This document shows, piece by piece, positions 1-5,645 of a stretch of 29,598 nt of DNA. This DNA comes from Actinomycetes bacterium (lineage in GTDB: Bacteria > Actinomycetota > Actinomycetes > Actinomycetales > Microbacteriaceae). Each line of letters starts with the position of its first letter. The stretch's first letter is position 1. The notes under the pieces are model-generated. The model did no database searches. It was not told the DNA's origin and saw nothing but the letters and a program-made list of their open reading frames with translations. The DNA lies in contig JAEYZI010000086.1 in the NCBI GenBank assembly GCA_023428065.1, forward strand, positions 1 through 29,598, read 5' to 3'. A program made the translations under genes and the position numbers.

Positions 1-720
1 GCCTCCACCACCTCCGGCGCCGGCGAGTCCGCTGCCGGAGGAGGGGCTGCCGCCGGTGCCGCCGGGGGTGGGCCGCGTGATGTCGGCGGCGCCCATGAGG
101 CCGCCCGCACCCGCGGTCGCGGGCTCGGCCTCCGTCGCGCCGGGCCCGTGCGTGCCGCCGGGGCCGCCTCGGTGACCAGAGGTGTAGCCGTCGAAGGTGC
201 CGCCGCCGCTTCCGCCGCCGCCGCCCGCGATCGCGATGAGCACGCCGTCGACCGTGATGGCGCTCGCGCCCCCGCCGCCTCCGCCGTTCCCGGCGTTCTG
301 GTCGGAGGTGGAGCCCCCGTTGCCCCCGGCGACGTAGCCGCGTCCGCCGGAGCCGTCGTTCGATCCGTTGTCGGCGCCCACGAGGCGCACCTGCTGGCCG
401 GGCTGCACCGGGACGTGCGCGATCGTGACGGTCGTTCCCTTGCCGGCGGCCGCGCGCTCGTTGCCGCGCCGCGCGCCCGCGCCGCCGTCGCCGCCCTGCA
501 GCACGACATCCATCTCGGAGACGCCCGCGGGCACGGTGATCGTGGTGGAGTTCGCGTACCCGCGGATGGTCTTGCTCGAGGTGGCCGCGGATGCGGGAGC
601 CGCGACGAGAGCGCCGGAGGCCACGATGGCGGCGGCGAGTGCGCCGGAGAGGAGGCGCGAGCGCCGAGGGAGGGCGGGCCGGGGGTGGGCTGCTCGGGTC
701 GATGTCATGACTTCTGGCAT
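1..720 (-). CDS. Secreted glycine-rich protein (3' end cut off by window edge)
   Basis: The frame is open from position 720 to base 1 (240 codons, no stop), so the C-terminus is missing. The start at 720 has a good Shine-Dalgarno (GGAAGGA, 6 nt upstream); a second ATG at 708 lacks one. The N-terminus is basic (TSTRAAHPRPALPRRSR), followed by a hydrophobic stretch and APASA, a typical Sec signal peptide with cleavage near residue 37. The mature part begins with a short beta-rich segment (TTITVPAGVSEMDVVLQGG) and then becomes very rich in Gly, with runs such as GNGGGGGGAS and GGGGGSGGG. This layout resembles secreted actinobacterial glycine-rich surface proteins whose 'TVPAGV' strand precedes Gly loops. 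No catalytic motif is visible, and a C-terminal anchor, if any, lies outside the window. Function unknown. Confidence 0.75.
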   Translation of the reverse strand, partial: MPEVMTSTRAAHPRPALPRRSRLLSGALAAAIVASGALVAAPASAATSSKTIRGYANSTTITVPAGVSEMDVVLQGGDGGAGARRGNERAAAGKGTTVTIAHVPVQPGQQVRLVGADNGSNDGSGGRGYVAGGNGGSTSDQNAGNGGGGGGASAITVDGVLIAIAGGGGGSGGGTFDGYTSGHRGGPGGTHGPGATEAEPATAGAGGLMGAADITRPTPGGTGGSPSSGSGLAGAGGGGG

Positions 721-779
721 CTGGGGTCCTTCCGCGCGCGGCGCGAAAGTGCCGCGCGTCTTGCGTCCGTGGCTTCGGA

Positions 780-815
780 TCCGCGATGCCTCGGGCCGTT
801 CGGAGGCATCGCGGA
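780..815. promoter_or_regulatory. Perfect 13-bp inverted repeat in the 200-bp gap upstream of the glycine-rich gene
   Basis: Bases 780-792 (TCCGCGATGCCTC) are the exact reverse complement of 803-815, with a 10-nt spacer. The repeat sits about 60-95 bp upstream of the start at 720 and about 105 bp beyond the stop of the LacI gene. It has no T-run on either side, so it could be a repressor operator or a terminator-like hairpin for the LacI transcript. The rest of the gap (721-920) shows no gene and no clear promoter. Confidence 0.5.
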
Positions 816-920
816 GGCCGACCAGGGACGGCGCTCGACAACCTGTCCAGTATTCCACCGCCCGCGGGCATCGGGGTACACGCGGGGTACAGAGTCATGC
901 TCGCGTCTGCGAGCGCGGCC

Positions 921-1955
921 TCAGCCGTCCGAGCTCGGGCGGGCGGGCACCCGACCGCCCGAGCTCTCGCGCACGACGAGGCGGTAGGGCGCGGTGGAGT
1001 GCCCTTCCGGGCGTTCGCCGCCCTCGACGAGTGCGAGCAGCGCGTCGAACGCCCGGGCGACGATCGCCTCCTTGTCGGGGGCGACGGACGTGAGGCGGGG
1101 GACCGAGAACTCGGCCTCCTGCACGTCGTCGATCGCGGCGATCGCGACATCCTCCGGCACGCGCACCCCCGCGTCCGCGAGGGCGCGCATGGCGCCGAAG
1201 GCGAGCATGTCGGTGAAGCACATGATGGCGTCGAACCGGATGCCGTCGCGCAGCGCGCGCTCGACACCCGCGTAGCCCGCACGGCGCGAGAACTCGTCGG
1301 TGTAGAGCACGAGCTCCGGGTCGAGTCGGAGGCCGGCGGCGGCGATCGCCTGCTCGTAGCCCTCGAGGCGCAGGGCCGAGCTGCGGTAGCGGTCGGAGTG
1401 GTACGCGCCGAGGGTCGCGATGCGGCTGCGACCCGACTCGAGGAGGTGCGCGGTCGCGTCACGGATCGCGGCGACGTTGTCGATCGCGATGCTGAGGTAG
1501 CCAGCGGAGGTGATCTGCTCGCCGATGAGCACGAGGGGCACCTGCGGCGTCGCGGCGCCGAAGTCGTCCTGCGACAGGCCCATGGGGGAGAAGATGACGC
1601 CGTCGATGACCTGGGTGGTGAACTCGTCGAGCGCGCGTCGTTCGCGCTGGGGATCCCCGCCGGTCTGGGTGGCGATGACGGTGTAGCCCCTGCCCTGGGC
1701 TTCGGCCTCGACGAGCTCGCTCAGCTCGGCGAAGTACGGCTGCGAGAGTTCGGGGACCACGAAACCGACGATGCCCGTGCGTCCCTGGCGGAGGCGTCGG
1801 GCGGCGATGTTGGGGCGGTAGCCGAGCTCCTCGATCGCCGCGAGCACCTTCTCGCGCGTCTGCGGGCGCACGTGCACGAAGTCGTTGACGACGTTCGAGA
1901 CGGTGCGTGGCGACACGCCGGCGCGCTGGGCGACGTCGTGGATGTTGGCGGCCAC
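921..1955 (-). CDS. LacI-family transcriptional repressor of the adjacent sugar operon
   Basis: 344 aa. The start is the GTG at 1955, preceded by AGGAG at 5 nt; the frame is open further upstream but nothing there looks like protein. The N-terminus is a classical LacI DNA-binding domain: the HTH is NIHDVAQRAGVSPRTVSN, followed by a hinge region ending ELGYRPNIAARRLRQGRT. Residues from about 60 form a periplasmic-binding-protein-like sensor core (GIVGFVVPELSQPYF, DGVIFSPMGL, FTDMLAFGAMRAL, VAIAAIDDVQEAEF, LTSV), where a sugar or sugar derivative would bind. The length is normal for the family. It is divergently transcribed from a CUT1 sugar importer plus a glycoside hydrolase, the usual arrangement for a local repressor that also controls itself. 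The inducer cannot be read from the sequence. Confidence 0.93.
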   Translation of the reverse strand: MAANIHDVAQRAGVSPRTVSNVVNDFVHVRPQTREKVLAAIEELGYRPNIAARRLRQGRTGIVGFVVPELSQPYFAELSELVEAEAQGRGYTVIATQTGGDPQRERRALDEFTTQVIDGVIFSPMGLSQDDFGAATPQVPLVLIGEQITSAGYLSIAIDNVAAIRDATAHLLESGRSRIATLGAYHSDRYRSSALRLEGYEQAIAAAGLRLDPELVLYTDEFSRRAGYAGVERALRDGIRFDAIMCFTDMLAFGAMRALADAGVRVPEDVAIAAIDDVQEAEFSVPRLTSVAPDKEAIVARAFDALLALVEGGERPEGHSTAPYRLVVRESSGGRVPARPSSDG

Positions 1956-1983
1956 GGCAACTCCTGGGGGGTGGTTGTGGGTG

Positions 1984-1995
1984 CCACTGTAGTGG
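1984..1995. promoter_or_regulatory. Possible operator half-palindrome CCACTGTAGTGG
   Basis: CCACT and AGTGG are perfect 5-bp arms around GT. They lie in the LacI 5' leader, 29 bp from its GTG, and are embedded in two direct copies of GGTGCC. This could be a LacI autoregulation site, but the match is short. Confidence 0.3.
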
Positions 1996-2009
1996 TGCCC
2001 CCAACCGAG

Positions 2010-2039
2010 TTGACAACCCGATCGGGTCGCCCGCACAAT
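2010..2039 (+). promoter_or_regulatory. Promoter of the sugar importer operon
   Basis: A perfect -35 TTGACA (2010-2015) is followed by an 18-bp spacer and the -10-like CACAAT (2034-2039, 4/6 match). The first gene starts at 2081 after a short leader carrying GGAGG. The -35 box is much better than elsewhere in the window, consistent with a strong promoter held down by a repressor. Confidence 0.65.
2016..2027. promoter_or_regulatory. Perfect palindrome ACCCGATCGGGT in the promoter spacer, candidate LacI operator
   Basis: The 12-bp palindrome lies exactly between the -35 and -10 boxes of the importer promoter, where a bound repressor would block RNA polymerase. It is the best palindrome in the divergent gap. 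Its centre is AT, whereas many LacI-family operators have a central CG, so the assignment is tentative. Confidence 0.5.
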
Positions 2040-2080
2040 ACTCCGAGCACGAATTGCAACGTGGCAAAAACGGAGGACAC

Positions 2081-3199
2081 GTGACGGCAGCGTCAGAGGT
2101 CGGCGGGGCGCGCACCACCCCCGCGCGTCGATCGACGATGCGTGCACGCAACGCCAAGTACGGCATCGCCTTCATCGCGCCGTTCATCGCGCTCTACCTC
2201 GTCTTCGTGCTGTGGCCGGTCGTCCAGGCCGTGTGGATGAGCCTCCACGACTGGGATCTGCTCAACGGCAACGACGGCTTCATCGGCCTCGACAACTACG
2301 TCACGATGCTCGGGGGCGAAGACCTGCAGTGGAACATGACGCACCTGCTCGTCTGGCGCGTGCTGCTCGTGCTCGCTGCCGTCGCGATCCTGATCCCCGC
2401 GATCCGACGCCGCCGCATCGGCGGCTGGGGCGTCGCGAGCATGCTCGGACTCGTCGGCCTCGCCTTCGCGCTCGGCTTCCACCCCGGCCCCGACGGCTAC
2501 TGGTACGACCCCACCTTCTGGGTGGCGCTGCAGAACACGCTCCTGTTCACGGCGATCTCCACCCCGATCATCGCTGGCCTCGGCCTCCTGATGGCCCTCG
2601 CGCTCCAGGGTCGGCGGCGGGGCACGGCGGTGTACCAGATGGCGTTCTTCCTGCCCTACATCCTCCCGGTCTCGGTCGTCACCCTCATCTGGGCCTACTT
2701 CCTCTCGCCGAACCAGGGGCTGCTCGCCGAGCTGCTCGGATTCGTCGGCATCGAGCCGATCGCCTGGCTGAGCGACCCGAACGTCGCCATGCTCGCGATC
2801 GTCATCACGACCACCTGGTGGACGGTCGGCTTCAACCTCGTGCTCTTCGCGGCGGGCCTGCAGGACGTCGACCAGAGCCTCTACGAGGCCGCCTCCCTCG
2901 ACGGCGCCGGCCGCTGGCGCAAGTTCACGAGCGTCACCCTCCCCGGCATCCAGCACGTCCTGCTGCTCGTGCTCGTGATGCAGGTGATCGCCTCGTTCCA
3001 GGTCTTCGGCCAGATCAACATCATGACCGGCGGCGGCCCGGGCACCTCGACGATGGTGCTCATCAAGCACGTCTACGACAGCGGCTTCCGCGACTTCGAC
3101 CTCGGATACGCCTCCGCGGTCTCGCTCTTCCTGTTCGTGCTCATGCTCATCGTGTCGCTCGTGCAGATGCGCTTCCTCGGGAAGGACAACACGAAGTGA
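2081..3199 (+). CDS. Sugar ABC transporter permease, MalF/UgpA-like, with two extra helices
   Basis: 372 aa. The start is the GTG at 2081, 4 nt after GGAGG; ATG at 2138 would remove only the polar tail. It is an inner-membrane permease of a CUT1 carbohydrate importer. TM1 is at about 28-50, and the conserved cytoplasmic EAA loop is EAASLDGAGRWRKFTSVTLP (269-288), which docks on the ATPase. The family core has six helices and about 290-310 residues. This protein carries roughly 60 additional residues between the 'GLDNY' segment (69-73) and 'DPTFWVALQNT' (143-153), containing two further hydrophobic segments at about 88-107 and 117-134, so about eight helices are predicted. It overlaps the second permease by 4 bp, so the two are translationally coupled. 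Confidence 0.93.
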   Translation: MTAASEVGGARTTPARRSTMRARNAKYGIAFIAPFIALYLVFVLWPVVQAVWMSLHDWDLLNGNDGFIGLDNYVTMLGGEDLQWNMTHLLVWRVLLVLAAVAILIPAIRRRRIGGWGVASMLGLVGLAFALGFHPGPDGYWYDPTFWVALQNTLLFTAISTPIIAGLGLLMALALQGRRRGTAVYQMAFFLPYILPVSVVTLIWAYFLSPNQGLLAELLGFVGIEPIAWLSDPNVAMLAIVITTTWWTVGFNLVLFAAGLQDVDQSLYEAASLDGAGRWRKFTSVTLPGIQHVLLLVLVMQVIASFQVFGQINIMTGGGPGTSTMVLIKHVYDSGFRDFDLGYASAVSLFLFVLMLIVSLVQMRFLGKDNTK

Positions 3200-4095
3200 C
3201 GACGACCAGCATCATCACGACGGCCGCGGGACGCCGCGCGCAGCAGCGCCCGGCGGGTGCGCGGCGCCGCGGGGCCGGGATCGGCACCACCCTCTATCAC
3301 GCGGCCATGATCGTCGCGGCGCTCGTGTGGCTCATCCCCATGATGTGGATGGCGGCGCTCGCCCTCACCGACAACCGCGCGCTCGTGCGCGAGACGACCT
3401 CGTTCTCGGCCGAGAACTTCACCCTCGACAACTTCCTCGGCGTGTTCAACATCGGCCTCACCGGCCAGTGGTTCATCAACAGCGCGATCGTCACGGGCAT
3501 CACGACCGCGGCCACCGTGCTGCTGTGCGCCATGGCGGGCTACGCCTTCGCGAAGATCGACTTCGCGGGCAAGGCCATCGTGTACGCGAGCGTCCTCGCG
3601 GGACTCATGATCCCCAAGGAGGCGATGTTCATCCCGCTGTTCACGATGGTCGCCGAGTGGGACCTGCACAACAGCTATTCCGCGCTCATCCTCCCCAGGA
3701 TCGCCGCGCCGCTGGGCGTGTTCCTCATGACGCAGTTCTTCTCGAAGGTGCCCGATGAGGTCGAGGAGGCCGCGCGTCTGGACGGTGCGGGACCGTGGCG
3801 CATCTTCTTCTCGGTGATGCTGCCTCTCGCGCGCCCGTCGATGGTGGCGCTCGCGATCTTCACCTTCGTGCAGACCTGGAACGACTACCTGTGGCCGCTC
3901 GTCTCGGCGACGCGGGCCGAGATGTTCACCATCACGACCGGTCTCGCCTCCCTGCAGGGCAACTTCGCCCAGGCGACGGAGCTCGGCAGCCTCATGGCGC
4001 GGGGGCTCGTCGGGTCGCTCCCCCTGCTGATCATCTTCATCCTCTTCCAGCGCCACCTCATCCGAGGGATCGCGATGACCTCCGGAGACAAATAG
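3196..4095 (+). CDS. Sugar ABC transporter permease, MalG-like
   Basis: 299 aa. The GTG start at 3196 overlaps the preceding stop (GTGA), with GGAAGGA 9 nt upstream. It is the second subunit of the CUT1 permease heterodimer. After a basic cytoplasmic tail, TM1 lies at about 35-57. The EAA motif is EEAARLDGAGPWRIFFSVMLP (190-210), and the 'FTFVQTWNDYLWPL' segment near 222-235 is typical of MalG-type subunits. Size and helix count are ordinary. It partners the upstream permease and the downstream lipoprotein. No ATPase gene follows, so an ATPase shared by several importers, of the MsiK type known from actinobacteria, is inferred. Confidence 0.95.
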   Translation: MTTTSIITTAAGRRAQQRPAGARRRGAGIGTTLYHAAMIVAALVWLIPMMWMAALALTDNRALVRETTSFSAENFTLDNFLGVFNIGLTGQWFINSAIVTGITTAATVLLCAMAGYAFAKIDFAGKAIVYASVLAGLMIPKEAMFIPLFTMVAEWDLHNSYSALILPRIAAPLGVFLMTQFFSKVPDEVEEAARLDGAGPWRIFFSVMLPLARPSMVALAIFTFVQTWNDYLWPLVSATRAEMFTITTGLASLQGNFAQATELGSLMARGLVGSLPLLIIFILFQRHLIRGIAMTSGDK

Positions 4096-4140
4096 CCGGA
4101 ACCCGAAGACCCCCGTCGGCAGCGATGCCGGCGGTCATGG

Positions 4141-4178
4141 GCGCCTGCGAAGGCGCAGACCCACAGGCGCGATGCGCC
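4141..4178 (+). promoter_or_regulatory. Pair of hairpins between permease and binding-protein genes
   Basis: GCGCCT-GCGA-AGGCGC (4141-4156) forms a 6-bp stem closed by a GNRA tetraloop. GGCGC-GAT-GCGCC (4166-4178) forms a second stem. No T-run follows. Stable hairpins at this place in sugar operons commonly protect the binding-protein mRNA or attenuate read-through, so that the binding protein outnumbers the permeases; that role is inferred here. Confidence 0.5.
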
Positions 4179-4201
4179 GCACCAACACCAAGGAGAAATC
4201 C

Positions 4202-5572
4202 ATGCGACACACCAAGGCCCTCACGGGCGCCGTCGCCCTCGTCGCGGCGGGCGCTCTGCTCACCGGCTGCGCCGCGGGCGGAGGCTCCAACGCGGGCGAC
4301 GACACGGCCCTCGCCGACAAGATCGCCGCCGTCACCGCCGACGAGCTCAAGGGCACGACCATCACCATGTCGCGCATGTTCGGCGACTGCGAGGAGACCA
4401 CCGAGGGCGTCACCGACCTCGCGGCCGCCACGACCGAGTGCGAGGCCATCCAGATCCTCACCAACAAGTTCAACGCCGAGAACGAGTACGGCATCACCAT
4501 CGAGCGCCTCGGCGGCGCCGACTGGCACTCGTACTACGACGCGTTCAACGCCTCGGTCGCCGGTGGCTCGCCCGCCGACATCGCGAACCTGCACGACTAC
4601 TCGATGTCGGACTACGCGAAGCGCGGTCAGCTCCTCGCGTTCGACCCGAGCGACTTCGGCATCGACCTCGCCGACGCGACCGAGCAGGCGCAGTCGTCGG
4701 TCGTCTGGAACGGCGACACCTACGCCGTTCCGTTCGACTCGCACGCGCTCCTCGCGCATGTCAACACCGACGTCCTCGCGGCTGCCGGCTACCTCGGCGC
4801 CGACGGCCGCCCGATGATGCCGACGAGCGCCGACGAGCTCCTCGAGATGGGCGCCGCCGTCAAGGCCGCCACCGGCAAGTACCTCTTCTCGCTCGGTGTC
4901 GCGAACGACGACATGGCGTGGCGCACGTTCTACTCGCTCGTGCGTCAGCAGGGCGCCGACCTCATCGACGCCGACGGCCAGCCGACGATCGACACGCCGG
5001 AGGCGGCTGCCGCTCTCGAGCTCATGAACGAGCTCATCGAGGCCGGCTACATCCACGTCAAGGCCGACTACGCGGGCAGCATCGACGAGTGGATGGGCGG
5101 CAACTCGGCCATCCTCCTCAACGGCACCTGGGCCGTGAACGAGTACGCGGCCACCGCGCCGTTCGGCTACACGGTCGTCGACCTCCCGACGATCTTCGAC
5201 GAGCAGGCCGCGTGGGCGTCCTCGCACATGTGGGTCGTGCCGCGTCAGAAGAGCGACGACCCGGTCAAGTACCGTGCCGCGATCGAGTTCGCTGCGTACC
5301 TCTACGACAACACCGACACCTGGTCGCGTGCGACGGGCCACTTCTCGCCCCGCGTCTCGGTGACCGAGTCGGAGGAGTACCTGCAGGCTCCCGAGCGTGA
5401 GAACTACACGGCCACGGCGGTCACGGGCATCCGCTTCGTTCCCCAGATCGAGAACTGGACGTCGGTGAAGACCCTCATCCACCAGCAGCTCGACGGCATC
5501 TGGTTCGAGGGCAAGGACATCGCCGCAGCCCTCGCCGAGGCGCAGAAGCGCGTCGAGCAGGAACTCAAGTAA
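4202..5572 (+). CDS. Sugar-binding lipoprotein of the ABC importer (CUT1 solute-binding protein)
   Basis: 456 aa. The ATG at 4202 is preceded by AAGGAG at 7 nt. An in-frame ATG at 4172 sits inside a hairpin, lacks an SD and would add a polar stretch before the signal peptide, so it is rejected. A lipoprotein signal (MRHTKALTGAVALVAAGALL) ends in the lipobox LLTG-C23; the mature Cys would be lipidated and the protein tethered outside the membrane. The body has features of family-1 solute-binding proteins: ITIERLGGADWHSYYDAFN, a 'GGSPADIANLHDY' segment near 120-135, 'WNGDTYAVPFDSHALLAHVNTD', and a late 'AILLNGTWAVNEY' segment. It delivers sugar to the two permeases encoded just upstream. Ligand specificity cannot be read from sequence. 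Confidence 0.95.
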   Translation: MRHTKALTGAVALVAAGALLTGCAAGGGSNAGDDTALADKIAAVTADELKGTTITMSRMFGDCEETTEGVTDLAAATTECEAIQILTNKFNAENEYGITIERLGGADWHSYYDAFNASVAGGSPADIANLHDYSMSDYAKRGQLLAFDPSDFGIDLADATEQAQSSVVWNGDTYAVPFDSHALLAHVNTDVLAAAGYLGADGRPMMPTSADELLEMGAAVKAATGKYLFSLGVANDDMAWRTFYSLVRQQGADLIDADGQPTIDTPEAAAALELMNELIEAGYIHVKADYAGSIDEWMGGNSAILLNGTWAVNEYAATAPFGYTVVDLPTIFDEQAAWASSHMWVVPRQKSDDPVKYRAAIEFAAYLYDNTDTWSRATGHFSPRVSVTESEEYLQAPERENYTATAVTGIRFVPQIENWTSVKTLIHQQLDGIWFEGKDIAAALAEAQKRVEQELK

Positions 5573-5595
5573 GTCGCGGCTGACGCCGCAAAGCG

Positions 5596-5628
5596 GGGGC
5601 GGCTCGAGCCATTCGAGCCGCCCCTCTT
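5596..5628 (+). terminator. Strong hairpin with short T-rich tail after the binding-protein gene
   Basis: GGGGCGGCTCGA (5596-5607), a 5-nt loop and TCGAGCCGCCCC (5613-5624) form a perfect 12-bp stem followed by TCTT. It lies 23 bp after the stop and 20 bp before the GH2 start. It probably acts as a partial terminator that lowers expression of the hydrolase relative to the binding protein. Confidence 0.75.
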
Positions 5629-5645
5629 CATGACAGGAACATCGC

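Noticed and set aside
4172..4201. Earlier in-frame ATG for the sugar-binding lipoprotein
   Set aside because: It lies in the loop of a hairpin, has no SD, and would put a polar stretch before the lipoprotein signal. ATG at 4202 has AAGGAG at 7 nt.
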